This document shows positions 15,935-25,942 of a stretch of DNA of 64,000 nt, one piece after another. Source of the stretch: Fulvivirga sp. M361 (lineage in GTDB: Bacteria; Bacteroidota; Bacteroidia; Cytophagales; Cyclobacteriaceae); NCBI RefSeq assembly GCF_007097395.1, contig NZ_VKDC01000024.1:1-64000 (forward strand), written 5' to 3'. A program made the translations under genes and the position numbers. Below the pieces are notes generated by a model, which did no database searches, was not told where the DNA came from, and saw only the letters and a list, made by a program, of their open reading frames with translations. Each line of letters starts with the position of its first letter. The first letter of the stretch is position 1.

Positions 15935-16386
15935 AATTTGTTTTTTTAAGTTCTTACCGGTTGAGTCAGCGATATAATCGATAATTTCACTCTTGTACTA
16001 TCGATATAAAGGATACTCAAATCGTCTTGACAGCGACGACTTGATTTTGGTTGCCCGGTGAACTAAAAAAAGCGATTTTCTTTTTCGGATATGCTATATA
16101 CCTGATGCCTCTAAACTGGTCCTCTTTTGCCAATCAAGGATCTAACGAACGTTTAGACGGCAGGCAGGCCATCATTTTTAATGCAGGTATTCAAAGTCCA
16201 TTCCCGTTATCTGCCTTTCAAATATGCTCAAATCTTCTACTCTGCTCAGCGAACTTTTAATTTCAGAAATGCTAGTTACAAATTGGGCGTGTAGAGGTCT
16301 TTCTACCTGTTATCCCTAAGAGTTTTGGATAGCCTGAATCTGGTTTCTGATCCCAATGGATGAACAGCTAAAGAGAGTGGTCAAAT
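15935..16386. other. Non-coding stretch holding a partial repeat copy
   Basis: No gene is visible here. Bases 16190-16300 match the left part of repeat family A (CATTCCCGTTAT, CTTTCAAATATGCTCAAATC, CTGCTCAGCGAAC, TTTAATTTCAGAAATG), in the same order as in the long copies but without the interior. It separates the accessory region from the conserved yebC end. Confidence 0.55.
16190..16300. repeat. Partial copy of repeat family A
   Basis: This is the left end of the repeat only. The head palindrome has decayed to CAAAGTCCATTCCCGTTAT, while the following segment CTCAAATCTTC..CTGCTCAGCGAACTTTTAATTTC is well kept. The copy stops near 16300. Confidence 0.55.
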
Positions 16387-17097
16387 TTAAGCTATATTGG
16401 TATAAGCCGCCTGCACATCGTCATCATCCTCGATCTTGTCGATCAGCTTTTCTATTTCTACCAGCTGTTCTTCGGTGAATTCTACCGGTGCGTTAGGAAT
16501 TCGCTGTAAGGTGGCTTTATTTACTTCTATGCCAAGATTTTCCAACGCTTTTGACAGGTTTCCAAAGTCTGTGTAATTGCCATATACAAAAACCTGGTCC
16601 TCGTTGACTTCTATTTCCTCCATTCCCGCGTCTATCAGCTCCAGCTCCAGTTCTTCGATGTCCATTTCTTCGGATTTGGTAAATTCAAAAACGGCGTTTC
16701 GGGAAAACATAAACTCTAACGAACCCGTGGGTACCAGGCTACCACCTGATTTATTGAAGTAGGATTTTACATTAGCTACAGTCCGGATAGTGTTATCTGT
16801 GGCGCATTCAACGAATATCAGTACGCCGTGTGGGCCTTTACCTTCGTAATTTACTTCAACGAACGTCTCCGCGTCTTTGCCATCCGCCCTTTTTATGGCC
16901 GCTTCGATGTTATCTTTAGGCATGTTCTGTGCCTTGGCGTTTTGGATGGCGGTACGTAGCTTGGCATTCATCTCAGGGTCAGTACCTCCTTCTTTTGCCG
17001 CTACGGTGATGGACTTAGCGAGCTTTGGGAACAATTTGGACATTTTATCCCAACGTTTTTCTTTGGCTGCACGACGGTATTCGAATGCTCTTCCCAT
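16387..17097 (-). CDS. yebC: YebC/PmpR (TACO1) family protein
   Basis: The protein has 236 residues, the normal family length. The N terminus [20 protein letters not shown] is the Bacteroidota variant of the family start (GHSKW..IKH..A..DAKR in others). [22 protein letters not shown] and [16 protein letters not shown] are diagnostic. [19 protein letters not shown] leads the middle domain, and the C terminus is acidic. Family members act as transcription regulators or, as shown more recently, translation factors that relieve ribosome stalling. It marks the start of the conserved chromosomal part and is transcribed alone. Confidence 0.95.
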   Translation of the reverse strand: MGRAFEYRRAAKEKRWDKMSKLFPKLAKSITVAAKEGGTDPEMNAKLRTAIQNAKAQNMPKDNIEAAIKRADGKDAETFVEVNYEGKGPHGVLIFVECATDNTIRTVANVKSYFNKSGGSLVPTGSLEFMFSRNAVFEFTKSEEMDIEELELELIDAGMEEIEVNEDQVFVYGNYTDFGNLSKALENLGIEVNKATLQRIPNAPVEFTEEQLVEIEKLIDKIEDDDDVQAAYTNIA

Positions 17098-17247
17098 GAT
17101 CTGACTCCTTTAAAAATTAATGGCGTGAAGATAAGAAAGTGAAGGCGTGGTGTACAAACACTTACGAGGGAAAACTTAAAAATCTAAGGTTAACCATTCC
17201 TTAACATATGAATTATTTTATAATTTCATGGCCTTAACGCATTGTCT

Positions 17248-18018
17248 ATGAAAATATTGAAGAGCCTTTACCTGATCATTAACTATAAGACGTTTATTGT
17301 AACAGCGCTGGCACTGGGGTCTACCTATACGTGCCGGATCCTGGATCTAAAGGCAGATTTTCCATTGACCATCATTGGTATAGCCATCGTTTTTCCTGTG
17401 GTATTTTCTATTGATAGTGCCTATAAACGGAGAGAAAGAGCTTTGGCCTTATTGGCGGATTTTAAGTCACATCTGCTTTCTATATTTTATGCTTCCCGGG
17501 ACTGGGTGGACTCGGAAGGTTTTGAGCAAGAGGTGAAAGGACAGCTGTTGGAGACCTATTCTTCCCTGCGGTCGTTGTTTACGGCGAATAGCGATCATAT
17601 GAAGGACTCAGAGCAAAAAATATTTGATAATATCTCTAAGCTTTCGCAGATGCTGATGGGGTTTCGCTCCCTGGGACTGCCCAGTGGCGAGTTGTCACGG
17701 GCAAATCAATACATCAGTAAACTGGTAGTATCTATCGAGAACCTCAAAGTGATCTTGCATTACCGTACTCCTATTACACTTCGTGCTTATAGTAAAGTCT
17801 TTATTTACACCTTTCCGATTATCTATGGCCCCTATTTTGAATACGTAGCTGAGCAGTACAGTAACGGACTTCAATACATGATGCCGGTGATGTTCAGTTT
17901 CATTTTGATCAGCCTGGACAACATTCAGGGCCACCTTGAAAATCCTTTCGACCAGGTAGGAGAAGACGATATCAAGTTTGATGTGGAGGAGTTCTCTGAA
18001 ATGATCGAAGAGGATTGA
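17248..18018 (+). CDS. Bestrophin-like membrane protein
   Basis: The protein has 256 residues from ATG at 17248; a TTG two codons upstream is not needed. Hydrophobic segments at about 15-60 (TFIVTALALGSTYTCRIL, LTIIGIAIVFPVVFSIDSAY) and about 188-230 (FIYTFPIIYGPYFEYV, MMPVMFSFILISLDNIQGHL) surround a helical cytoplasmic stretch. The C-terminal ENPFDQVGEDDI resembles the conserved ENPFG..DDD of bestrophin/UPF0187 channels. The family conducts anions. The assignment rests on topology and this motif. It is divergent from, and 150 nt away from, yebC. Confidence 0.7.
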   Translation: MKILKSLYLIINYKTFIVTALALGSTYTCRILDLKADFPLTIIGIAIVFPVVFSIDSAYKRRERALALLADFKSHLLSIFYASRDWVDSEGFEQEVKGQLLETYSSLRSLFTANSDHMKDSEQKIFDNISKLSQMLMGFRSLGLPSGELSRANQYISKLVVSIENLKVILHYRTPITLRAYSKVFIYTFPIIYGPYFEYVAEQYSNGLQYMMPVMFSFILISLDNIQGHLENPFDQVGEDDIKFDVEEFSEMIEED

Positions 18019-18039
18019 TCTGTATACTTTAATCTGAGT

Positions 18040-18726
18040 TTAATCGTAAAAAACGGCTATTTCATCTATTACTTTTCTTTTCAGCTTGGGTACATAGGTT
18101 TCTTCTGCAGGATAGCCAATGGGTATGAGAAAGCAAGGCCTTTCATTGGCCGGACGTTCTAACAGTTTACTCAGGAAATTCATCGGGCTTGGCGTATGTG
18201 TTAAAGCTACCAGTCCGGCGTGGTGAATAGCGGCTAACAAAAAACCTGTGGCCAAACCTACTGATTCATTCACATAGTAGTTGTTCTGCTTGTTACCGTC
18301 TGCATCAAGATCGTAGGCTTTTTTGAAGACAATCACTACGTATGGGGCTATTTCAATGAAAGGTTTGTGCCAGTCCGTCTGGAACTGTTTCAGGTCTTCC
18401 AGCCATTCTTGGCTCATGCGGCTATTGTAGCTTTCATATTCCTCTGCTTCTGCTGCTCCCCGTATTTTTTTCTTGAGTTCTGCACTTGAGATCACGCAGA
18501 AGGTCCAGGGTTGCTTATGTGCTCCTGAAGGGGCTGATGAGGCGGTAAGAATAATGTTTTCTATTACCTCTTTTGGAATAGGCTTATCTGAAAACTCACG
18601 AACGGTCCGGCGCTGGTCCATCCAATGGTAGAATTCCTTACTACGTTGTATAACAATATCCTCTTCATAAGTTTCCTTGGTATAGGCGATAAAATCGTAT
18701 CCTCCGATGGTTTTGGTCTTTTCCAT
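18040..18726 (-). CDS. Nitroreductase-family flavoprotein
   Basis: From Met at 18726 the protein has 228 residues. The nitroreductase motifs are RRTVREFSDKPIP (FMN phosphate/ribityl contacts), ASSAPSGAHKQPWTFCVI, and the C-terminal HAGLVALTHTPSPMNFL with CFLIPIGYPAEETYVP. The order and the APSGAHKQPW segment resemble the iodotyrosine deiodinase/BluB side of the family. It probably reduces a quinone, nitro or halogenated aromatic compound using NAD(P)H and FMN. The substrate is unknown. It lies 97 nt downstream of hisIE on the same strand but is not part of histidine synthesis. Confidence 0.85.
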   Translation of the reverse strand: MEKTKTIGGYDFIAYTKETYEEDIVIQRSKEFYHWMDQRRTVREFSDKPIPKEVIENIILTASSAPSGAHKQPWTFCVISSAELKKKIRGAAEAEEYESYNSRMSQEWLEDLKQFQTDWHKPFIEIAPYVVIVFKKAYDLDADGNKQNNYYVNESVGLATGFLLAAIHHAGLVALTHTPSPMNFLSKLLERPANERPCFLIPIGYPAEETYVPKLKRKVIDEIAVFYD

Positions 18727-18822
18727 AATACAAATATGGGCCAACCAAATTGAAATTGGATGTCAGGTATCTTACAAGTATGTGGAGGGGAAGAATAATT
18801 ATATCCATCCCATGAGGAACCC

Positions 18823-19428
18823 TTATTTATGCCGTTCTTTCAACACATTAATTACATCATCCAGCCGGAAACCTTTCGCCCCAAGCAATACGATATAGTG
18901 ATACATCAGGTCCGCGGCTTCATTCAGAAAAAGGTCATCATTGTCGTCTTTTGCTTCTATCACCAGCTCCACAGCTTCTTCGCCCACCTTTTGGGCTACC
19001 TTGTTCATCCCTTTGTCGATCAGTGAATTGGTGTAAGAACCCTCTTTGGGGTTGGTAATCCTGTGTTGGATCGTTTTTTCGAGGAAGGAAAGGTCTGCAG
19101 AGGCATTGGGGTAAGTTCCAAAACACGTGTCGTTGTCCAGGTGGCAGGCGGGGCCTGTTGGTTTTGCCTGGACCAGCAAGGTGTCATTATCACAGTCGAT
19201 GGCGAGATCTACCAATTCCAGGAAATTGCCCGATGTCTCACCCTTGGTCCAAAGGCGTTTTTTACTGCGGCTATAGAAGGTGATCCTTTTTTCCGATAGT
19301 GTTTTGTTGTATGCTTCTTCGTTCATGTAACCCAGCATCAATACATTTTTAGAGTAAGCATCCTGGATGACTGCGGGTATCAGGCCTTCTCCTTTGGTAA
19401 AATCGGGTTGTATGTTTGTTGCGTCCAT
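18823..19428 (-). CDS. hisIE: Bifunctional phosphoribosyl-AMP cyclohydrolase / PRA-pyrophosphohydrolase
   Basis: The protein has 201 residues and fuses HisI (about 1-105) with HisE (about 110-201). HisI shows the zinc-site cluster DCDNDTLLVQAK and GPACHLDNDTCF. HisE shows VGEEAVELVIEAK and NEAADLMYHYIVLL, the MazG-like metal site. It performs steps 2 and 3 of histidine synthesis. It is the last gene of the operon and starts 8 nt after hisF ends. A fused HisIE is usual in Bacteroidota. Confidence 0.96.
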   Translation of the reverse strand: MDATNIQPDFTKGEGLIPAVIQDAYSKNVLMLGYMNEEAYNKTLSEKRITFYSRSKKRLWTKGETSGNFLELVDLAIDCDNDTLLVQAKPTGPACHLDNDTCFGTYPNASADLSFLEKTIQHRITNPKEGSYTNSLIDKGMNKVAQKVGEEAVELVIEAKDDNDDLFLNEAADLMYHYIVLLGAKGFRLDDVINVLKERHK

Positions 19429-19436
19429 GATTGATA

Positions 19437-20189
19437 TTATCGCATCGCGATGTTTTTAGTTTTTAAATGTGCTTTAAGGTCAGGAATACCGATCTCACGA
19501 AAGTGAAATATGCTTGCCGCCAGCGCGGCGTCTGCGTCAGATTGTTGAAATACCTCTTCAAAGTGCTCCATGTTACCAGCTCCTCCCGAGGCAATGACCG
19601 GAATGCCTACCAGCTCACACATTTTTTTTAATGCTTCGATAGCGAAACCGGCCTTCGTTCCGTCGTGGTCCATACTGGTGAATAGTATTTCTCCCGCTCC
19701 TCGTTTTTCCACCTCCAGGGCCCAGGAAAACAGTTCTTTTTCAGTGGGTTTACTTCCTCCGTGCGTATGTACTATCCACTGGCCATCCACTTGTCGTGCA
19801 TCAATGGCTACTACAATACATTGGCTGCCAAAGGCATCTACCAACTCGTTGATCAATTCCGGGGTTTTTACCGCAGAAGAGTTGACAGATACTTTATCGG
19901 CGCCGGCTTGGAGTAAGGGGGCCACGTCTTCCACACTCGAGATACCCCCACCTACTGTAAACGGGATATTCAGGTGTAGTGCAATGTCTTTTACCAATGC
20001 CACAAAGGTTTTTCTGCCTTCATTTGTAGCTGTAATGTCAAGAAATACTAATTCATCAGCGCCTTGCTGTGCATATAGCTCTCCCAGTTCCACCGGGTCA
20101 CCGGCATCGCGAATATTGACAAAATTGATACCTTTTACCGTTCTTCCATTTTTAATGTCAAGGCACGGGATAATTCTTTTTTTAAGCAT
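19437..20189 (-). CDS. hisF: Imidazole glycerol phosphate synthase, cyclase subunit
   Basis: From the Met at 20189 the protein has 250 residues. It starts with the family's [20 protein letters not shown], with catalytic Asp in CLDIKNG and the second in [11 protein letters not shown]. Half-barrel phosphate-binding motifs are [19 protein letters not shown] and [14 protein letters not shown]. It pairs with HisH to form IGP and AICAR. Translation can begin at 20246, but that would extend into hisA without homology. The correct start overlaps the hisA stop by 8 nt, so translational coupling is likely. Confidence 0.97.
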   Translation of the reverse strand: MLKKRIIPCLDIKNGRTVKGINFVNIRDAGDPVELGELYAQQGADELVFLDITATNEGRKTFVALVKDIALHLNIPFTVGGGISSVEDVAPLLQAGADKVSVNSSAVKTPELINELVDAFGSQCIVVAIDARQVDGQWIVHTHGGSKPTEKELFSWALEVEKRGAGEILFTSMDHDGTKAGFAIEALKKMCELVGIPVIASGGAGNMEHFEEVFQQSDADAALAASIFHFREIGIPDLKAHLKTKNIAMR

Positions 20190-20904
20190 GTTGCAAGTCT
20201 GACAGTTCTTGTAGGGTGATTTTTTGCTCGTAGATAGCTTTACCAATAATTACACCATCCATGTTAAGGTCTTTCAGTTTTTTGACGTCTTCAATATGGC
20301 CCACGCCTCCGCTGGCTATCAACCTGATATCCGTAAACGTGCTTAGTAGGTTTTTATATAGTTCAAAACTAGGGCCTGCCAACATACCATCCATGGCGAT
20401 GTCCGTACAAATGACATATTCCAGTCCCATAGCGATGTAGTCTTTGATCAGATCAAATATGGTGATTTTGGTTTTTTTGGTCCAGCCATTGATAGCCACA
20501 TGCATCTCTTTCACATCTGCCCCCAGGATAAGCCTTTTGGGGCCATATTCCTGGATCCATTTGGCCACCAGATCACTATTTTTAACCGCTACGCTACCAC
20601 ATGTCACTTGCTTTGCGCCATAGTCGAAAGCCTTTCGTATATCCTCATCGCTTTTTACACCTCCCCCAAAGTCTATATGTAATTTGGTGTTAGCGGCGAT
20701 AGATTCTAACACTTTGTGGTTGATAATATGACCCGATTTTGCTCCTTCCAGGTCTACCAGATGTAAGTATTGAATGCCTGATGCTTCAAACTCTTTGGCA
20801 ACCGTTAAAGGGTCTTCATTGTACACTGTTTTTTGGTCATAATCGCCTTGCTTAAGCCTGACACACTTGCCATCAATAATATCTATAGCAGGTATTAGTC
20901 GCAT
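20182..20904 (-). CDS. hisA: ProFAR isomerase
   Basis: The protein has 240 residues and is a full TIM barrel. [22 protein letters not shown] carries the catalytic Asp (in AIDIIDG). The second Asp is in [13 protein letters not shown]. Phosphate loops [14 protein letters not shown] and [16 protein letters not shown] are intact. It converts ProFAR to PRFAR. Its start overlaps the end of hisH by 10 nt and its end overlaps hisF by 8 nt, which makes it a tightly coupled cassette. Confidence 0.97.
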   Translation of the reverse strand: MRLIPAIDIIDGKCVRLKQGDYDQKTVYNEDPLTVAKEFEASGIQYLHLVDLEGAKSGHIINHKVLESIAANTKLHIDFGGGVKSDEDIRKAFDYGAKQVTCGSVAVKNSDLVAKWIQEYGPKRLILGADVKEMHVAINGWTKKTKITIFDLIKDYIAMGLEYVICTDIAMDGMLAGPSFELYKNLLSTFTDIRLIASGGVGHIEDVKKLKDLNMDGVIIGKAIYEQKITLQELSDLQHA

Positions 20905-21485
20905 AATTCTATAAAGTTTTGAATGATTTTTTGACCCTGAGCACTTGATTTTTCAGGGTGGAATTGTACCGCGTAAAAATTGTCGCGTTGCATGGCTGCA
21001 CTGAAAGGGGTGATATAATTCGTCTTGGCCGAAGTATGTTCATTCACCGGTACATAGTAGCTGTGGACAAAATAAACATTCGGATCAGGCAGGTCTTTCA
21101 TCAGGTTGCCTTTTGTGTCGAATAGCTCATTCCAGCCCATATGTGGCACTTTTTCTTTTTGTTCCGGGATGAACCGTTTTACCTCCTGGTCGAAAATGCC
21201 TAAACAGGTAGTGTCGTTTTCTTCGGAATGGGCACACATTAATTGCTGTCCCAGACATATGCCTAATACAGGTTGTTTGAGTTCCGGGATCAATTGGTCC
21301 ATTTTTAATTCTTTCAGGTACCTCATGGTAGAACTTGCTTCTCCAACTCCCGGGAAGATCACCTTGTCCGCTTTCCTGATGGCTTCGAAATCGCCGGTTA
21401 CCTCAGGCTCTATTCCCAGCCGGTTCAGGGCAAAAATGACGGATTGTGTATTTCCTGCATTGTACTTAATGATGACCGTGTTCAT
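20895..21485 (-). CDS. hisH: Imidazole glycerol phosphate synthase, glutaminase subunit
   Basis: The protein has 196 residues and is a class I glutamine amidotransferase. The nucleophile elbow is LGICLGQQLMC (Cys near residue 78). The triad His and Glu lie in AVQFHPEKSS near the C terminus. It supplies ammonia to HisF. It starts 57 nt downstream of hisB, the widest gap within the operon, and overlaps hisA by 10 nt. Confidence 0.97.
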   Translation of the reverse strand: MNTVIIKYNAGNTQSVIFALNRLGIEPEVTGDFEAIRKADKVIFPGVGEASSTMRYLKELKMDQLIPELKQPVLGICLGQQLMCAHSEENDTTCLGIFDQEVKRFIPEQKEKVPHMGWNELFDTKGNLMKDLPDPNVYFVHSYYVPVNEHTSAKTNYITPFSAAMQRDNFYAVQFHPEKSSAQGQKIIQNFIELCD

Positions 21486-21542
21486 TTAACTATTTTATTG
21501 TCACTGTGTTTAAACCTTTCATTTCAGTGTATCGCTACTATA

Positions 21543-22664
21543 CTAAAGTACCCCCTTTGTGCTAGGTAATTGATTGTTTTTCAAATCTTTATGAACAGCT
21601 ATTTTAATGGCTTTGGCAAATGCTTTGAAAATGGCTTCAATCTTATGATGTTCATTGCTGCCTTCCGCTTTTATATTCAGGTTACTTTTTGAAGCATCAG
21701 AGAAGGATTTGAAGAAGTGAAAAAACATCTCTGTAGGCATTTTACCGATCATTTCACGATGGAATTCTGCTTCCCAGACGATCCAGTTGCGTCCGCCAAA
21801 ATCCAGTGCTACCTGGGCAAGGCAATCATCCATAGGGAGGCAGAAGCCGTAGCGTTCAATTCCTCTTTTATCTCCCAGCGCTGCCAGAAAAGCTTCACCT
21901 AAAGCGATCCCCGTATCTTCTATGGTATGGTGTTCATCTACCTCCAGATCACCTTTTACCTGTATACCAAGGTCGATCAGCCCATGTTTGGCGATTTGTT
22001 CCAGCATGTGGTCAAAAAAGGCAATACCGGTAGAAATGTCTGCCTTGCCGCTGCCATCCAGCCCAACGGTAATATCGATAGCGGTTTCCTTTGTTTTTCT
22101 ACTGACCGCACCTACCCGACTCACCTGGGTCAAATGTTTGTAAATGACTTCCCAACTGGTGGTAATCAGGCAAGTGGTGTCTTCCAGGTCGTTTTTAATG
22201 AGTTCTTCTTTCCTGGCTATATCGTTAAGCCATATGCCTTGTGCCCCCAGGTTTTTAGCAAGTTGTATATCACTGATCCGGTCACCTATTACAAAAGAAT
22301 GGGCCAGATCGTAGTCACCTTCAAGGTAGGCTGTGAGCATGGCTGTTCCAGGCTTACGTGTCGGCTTATTTTCATGTTCAAAAGAACGATCGATGAAAAT
22401 ATTGTTAAACTCGATCCCTTCTTTTTTCAATGCATTAAGCATCTTATTATGTGCTGGCCAAAAGGTGTCTTCCGGGAAGGAATCCGTTCCCAGTCCATCC
22501 TGGTTAGTGACCATCACTAATTCATAGTCGGTTTCCTCCGCAATTTTTCCGAGACCTCTGAATACACCGGGGTAGAATTCCAGCTTCTCCAGGCTGTCGA
22601 TTTGTTCATCTTCCGGCTCAAGGATCAATACATTATCTCGGTCTATGAATAATACCTTTTTCAT
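21543..22664 (-). CDS. hisB: Bifunctional histidinol-phosphatase / imidazoleglycerol-phosphate dehydratase
   Basis: The protein has 373 residues. The N-terminal HAD phosphatase (about 1-165) begins [17 protein letters not shown]; motif I is DRDNV rather than the more common DRDGT, still within the DxDx[T/V] rule. The zinc-loop Cys are not obvious. The C-terminal dehydratase (about 185-373) has [32 protein letters not shown] and [16 protein letters not shown], the manganese-binding repeats. It carries out two separate steps, the dehydratase and the phosphatase. It lies 15 nt after hisC. Confidence 0.96.
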   Translation of the reverse strand: MKKVLFIDRDNVLILEPEDEQIDSLEKLEFYPGVFRGLGKIAEETDYELVMVTNQDGLGTDSFPEDTFWPAHNKMLNALKKEGIEFNNIFIDRSFEHENKPTRKPGTAMLTAYLEGDYDLAHSFVIGDRISDIQLAKNLGAQGIWLNDIARKEELIKNDLEDTTCLITTSWEVIYKHLTQVSRVGAVSRKTKETAIDITVGLDGSGKADISTGIAFFDHMLEQIAKHGLIDLGIQVKGDLEVDEHHTIEDTGIALGEAFLAALGDKRGIERYGFCLPMDDCLAQVALDFGGRNWIVWEAEFHREMIGKMPTEMFFHFFKSFSDASKSNLNIKAEGSNEHHKIEAIFKAFAKAIKIAVHKDLKNNQLPSTKGVL

Positions 22665-22678
22665 GTTATGAATTTTTT

Positions 22679-23722
22679 TTAATCAGTAAGTGCTTGAAAT
22701 GAATTAAGCGTAGCGATCAGTTCTTTGTTTTCATCTACCGTACCTATTGTAATTCTGAGACAGTTCTCACAATGTAGCGCTTTGGACCGGTCTCTTACAA
22801 TTACATCATGTTCAAGCAGGTAGTGGAAGGCTTTTGACGAATCTTTGAATTTTACCAGCAGAAAGTTCGCAGCGGAAGGGTATACTTTTAATACAAAGTC
22901 GAATGCTTGCAAAAGTGTAGACAGCTTTTCTTTCTCTGACATCAACTCCCGGATCATACGGTCTACACCTGGCTTATTATCCAGCCTTGATAATGCCTCC
23001 TTTTGCGTAAGAATATTCAAATTGTACGGTGGCTTCACTTTGTTGAAATAATCAATAATTTCTTCGGAAGCAAAAGCCATTCCCAGGCGCAGCCCTGCCA
23101 TACCCCAGGCTTTTGAAAAAGTTTGAAGTACAATGAGGTTGGGATAGTCCTTCAAATCGTTCACAAAGCTGGGCTGATCTGTGAAGTCTACATAGGCTTC
23201 ATCAATAACCACTAATCCATTGAATTTTTTCAGTAACTGAATTAACTCTTCACGTGCCAGATCAGTTCCGGTCGGGTTATGAGGAGTGCAGATAAATATG
23301 ACTTTGGTGAACTCATCCGCAGCGTCCAATATAGCCCGGGAAGATAGTTCAAATAGCTCATTCAATGGTACTTTTGTTGTTTCAACATTCTGAATAGCTG
23401 CTGAAACTTCGTACATGCCATACGTCGGGTCAGTAGTTAGTATCTTGTCTTTCCCGGGTTCACAGAATATTCGTAATATCAGGTCTATCGCTTCATCACT
23501 TCCGTTTCCCAGAAAGGTATTTTCTATGGCTATATTTTTTAATGCAGCTACCTTTTTTTTCAACGCACGTTGATAGGGGTCAGGATAGCGATTAATCCCC
23601 GTTTCGTAAGGGTTTTCGTTAGCATCCAGAAAAACCTCGCCTTCACCTTCAAACTCATCCCTGGCAGATGAGTAGGCTTTCATTTTTAATATATTAGGTC
23701 GAATAAACTTAGTCAGATCCAT
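22679..23722 (-). CDS. hisC: Histidinol-phosphate aminotransferase
   Basis: The protein has 347 residues and is a class I/II PLP enzyme. Motifs are [11 protein letters not shown] at the N terminus, [13 protein letters not shown], the substrate/PLP site [22 protein letters not shown], and the Schiff-base lysine in [16 protein letters not shown]. It transaminates imidazole-acetol phosphate with glutamate. It starts one nucleotide after hisD stops. Confidence 0.97.
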   Translation of the reverse strand: MDLTKFIRPNILKMKAYSSARDEFEGEGEVFLDANENPYETGINRYPDPYQRALKKKVAALKNIAIENTFLGNGSDEAIDLILRIFCEPGKDKILTTDPTYGMYEVSAAIQNVETTKVPLNELFELSSRAILDAADEFTKVIFICTPHNPTGTDLAREELIQLLKKFNGLVVIDEAYVDFTDQPSFVNDLKDYPNLIVLQTFSKAWGMAGLRLGMAFASEEIIDYFNKVKPPYNLNILTQKEALSRLDNKPGVDRMIRELMSEKEKLSTLLQAFDFVLKVYPSAANFLLVKFKDSSKAFHYLLEHDVIVRDRSKALHCENCLRITIGTVDENKELIATLNSFQALTD

Positions 23723-23723
23723 T

Positions 23724-25010
23724 TTATCGTCCGATTTTTTCCAGGCGAATAGTCACGGCACGTTTGTGCGCTTCTAACTGTTCAGCTGCCGCCATTTCCT
23801 CAATGGCCGGTCCTAATGACTTCAAACCTGCCTGGTCTATTTTCTGGTAAGTGATCTGCTTTGTAAAACTATCCAGTGAGACGCCGCTGTAGGCTCGCGC
23901 GGCCCCGTTAGTCGGTAAGGTATGATTTGTGCCCGAAGCGTAATCACCTGCTGACTCCGGGGTGAGGTCACCGATAAATACAGACCCTGCATTGACAATT
24001 TCTTCCGCCACAGTTTCAGCCTCTTTTGTGCAAATGATCAGGTGCTCGGGAGCGTAGGCATTGCTCAGAGCTACTGCTATAGTCAAATCAGGGACGATAA
24101 TGGCTTTACTATTTTGTAAACTCTTCCCTGCCATTTCTTTGCGTGGTAAGCTTGCTAACTGTTCGTCAAGCGCGCGATTCACTTTTGCTACTTGCGCTTC
24201 GTCAGTACATATTAAAATTACCTGGCTATCATTTCCATGTTCTGCTTGTGATAGCAGATCTGAAGCAATAAATGCAGGCTCAGCTGTTTCATCGGCGATA
24301 ATCGCTAATTCAGAAGGTCCTGCAGGCATATCAATGGCAATTCCTTCCAGGCTTACCTGCTGTTTGGCTTCGGTGACATATTGATTTCCGGGACCAAATA
24401 TTTTATCAACTTTAGGTACGGTTTCAGTACCATAGGCCATAGCCGCAACAGCCTGTGCCCCACCTGTTTTATAGATTTTGGTTACCCCTACGAGGTCAGC
24501 GGCGAAGAGAATGGCCGGGTGGATGGTCCCATCTTTTCCGGGGGGTGTACACAACACAATTTCATTGCATCCTGCAATAGAAGCAGGTATTCCAAGCATT
24601 AATACGGTAGAAAAAAGCGGCGCAGTTCCTCCTGGAATATAAATTCCCACGTTGGGTATGGCCACTGACTTCCTCCAGCAGGTGACACCGGGCATGGTTT
24701 CTACCTCCAATGTTGCCCGTTCCTGGGCCTTATGAAATTTATGGATGTTGTCAGCAGCTTTTCGGATAGCGTCTTTTAATGAAGTTTCAACCTGCGCTAT
24801 GGCAGAAGTTATTTCCTCTTGTGTAACACTTAGATTATGAGTGACTGCCTGATCAAATTTCAGGTTAAAATCGATCAGCGCCTGGTCTCCACTGGTTCGT
24901 ACCCGGTTCAGAATGTTTTTTACAGCGCTTTGCAGGAATTCTGCTTCGAAGACAGGCCTTGTTAACAGTTCAGCCCATTCCGAAGGATTAGGGTTGTTAA
25001 TAATCTGCAT
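23724..25010 (-). CDS. hisD: Histidinol dehydrogenase
   Basis: The protein has 428 residues, as usual. Seen motifs: GIYIPGGTAPLFSTVLMLGI, AVAAMAYGTETVPKVDKIFG followed by PGNQYVTEAK, IDMPAGPSELAIIADE, the zinc-site QAEHGNDSQVILIC, APEHLIICT, and the C-terminal SGTNHTLPTNGAARAYSGVS. It performs the last two oxidations to histidine with zinc and NAD. It starts 2 nt after hisG. Confidence 0.97.
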   Translation of the reverse strand: MQIINNPNPSEWAELLTRPVFEAEFLQSAVKNILNRVRTSGDQALIDFNLKFDQAVTHNLSVTQEEITSAIAQVETSLKDAIRKAADNIHKFHKAQERATLEVETMPGVTCWRKSVAIPNVGIYIPGGTAPLFSTVLMLGIPASIAGCNEIVLCTPPGKDGTIHPAILFAADLVGVTKIYKTGGAQAVAAMAYGTETVPKVDKIFGPGNQYVTEAKQQVSLEGIAIDMPAGPSELAIIADETAEPAFIASDLLSQAEHGNDSQVILICTDEAQVAKVNRALDEQLASLPRKEMAGKSLQNSKAIIVPDLTIAVALSNAYAPEHLIICTKEAETVAEEIVNAGSVFIGDLTPESAGDYASGTNHTLPTNGAARAYSGVSLDSFTKQITYQKIDQAGLKSLGPAIEEMAAAEQLEAHKRAVTIRLEKIGR

Positions 25011-25012
25011 GA

Positions 25013-25870
25013 TTATAAGATCATTTTTTCTATAGGTATTACTAATATTCCCTGGGCGCCAAGTTCTTTTAACTGGTCAATTTTATCCCAGAAATCGTCT
25101 TCATTTACCACGGAATGTAAGGAGGACCAACCTTCCTCTTTCAACGGTGTTACCGTTGGGCTGCGCATACCCGGGAGTACATTGGTAATCGCTTCTATGG
25201 CATGGTTGGGTGAATTAAGTAGTAAATACTTGTTGTTTTTCGCAGTATTGACTGCTTTGATCCTGAAGATCAGTTTGTCAAGGATCTGTTGTTTTGCTGT
25301 ACTAAGGTCGTTATGGGCCACAAGTATGGCCTCGGACAGGATGACCGTTTCTACTTCTTTCAGCCCATTGCCCAGCAGCGTACTACCGGTGCTTACAATA
25401 TCGCAAATGGCATCTGCAAGGCCTATTCCGGGCGCTATCTCTACAGAGCCGCTGATCTCATGGATCTCAGCCTTTACGTTATTTTTTTCTAAAAATTGAT
25501 TTACAATGAAAGGGTAGGAGGTAGCAATTTTTTTGCCGTTGAGGTATTCTGTGCCGCTGTATTCCACTGACTTGGGTACTGCTATGGACAAACGGCATTT
25601 TGCAAAATCCAGCTTTTCTTTGATCTTGATGTCTTTGTTTTTCTCAATGAAGACGTTTTCTCCTACTATACCGATATCGGCTACACCATCTTCTACATAT
25701 TGAGGGATGTCATCATCACGCAGGTACAACAATTCTGCTGGAAAATTTCGTGCATCGGCTTTCAGTCTGTTAGGGCCATTGGTGAATGCCAGTCCGCATT
25801 CCCTTAAGAGGGCTGTTGTTTTTTCCTGTAGTCTGCCGGATTTCTGTATGGCAATTCTTAGCTTTTCCAT
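25013..25870 (-). CDS. hisG: ATP phosphoribosyltransferase, long form
   Basis: The protein has 285 residues and is the long HisG with a C-terminal regulatory domain (about 210-285, ending GAQGILVIPIEKMIL), so it is independent of HisZ. The catalytic part shows VADIGIVGENVFIE and GIGLADAICDIVSTGSTL, the PRPP-binding loop. It catalyses the first and committed step and is normally feedback inhibited by histidine. It is the first structural gene, just downstream of the attenuator terminator. Confidence 0.97.
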   Translation of the reverse strand: MEKLRIAIQKSGRLQEKTTALLRECGLAFTNGPNRLKADARNFPAELLYLRDDDIPQYVEDGVADIGIVGENVFIEKNKDIKIKEKLDFAKCRLSIAVPKSVEYSGTEYLNGKKIATSYPFIVNQFLEKNNVKAEIHEISGSVEIAPGIGLADAICDIVSTGSTLLGNGLKEVETVILSEAILVAHNDLSTAKQQILDKLIFRIKAVNTAKNNKYLLLNSPNHAIEAITNVLPGMRSPTVTPLKEEGWSSLHSVVNEDDFWDKIDQLKELGAQGILVIPIEKMIL

Positions 25871-25887
25871 TTTCTATATTAGATTGA

Positions 25888-25920
25888 AATAAAAAAGGCC
25901 TACCACATGGTAAGCCTTTT
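25888..25920 (-). terminator. Histidine-operon attenuator terminator
   Basis: On the minus strand an 11-bp stem (AAAGGCTTACC, 25909-25919, with GGTAGGCCTTT, 25894-25904; one G-U pair) has the loop ATGT and runs into a U-tract of TTTTTTATTT. It lies between the His-rich leader peptide and hisG, 18 nt before the hisG start. This is the classic place for an attenuator terminator. Confidence 0.85.
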
Positions 25921-25942
25921 CGTATTAATTATATCTTGTTTA

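Noticed and set aside
16051-16260. A 69-codon plus-strand frame
   Set aside because: It overlaps a partial repeat copy and has no protein-like pattern.
19570-20202. A 210-codon open frame on the plus strand
   Set aside because: It lies wholly antisense to hisF and has no protein-like pattern of its own; hisF is certain.
21927-22520. A 197-codon open frame on the plus strand
   Set aside because: It is antisense to hisB and low in recognisable motifs.
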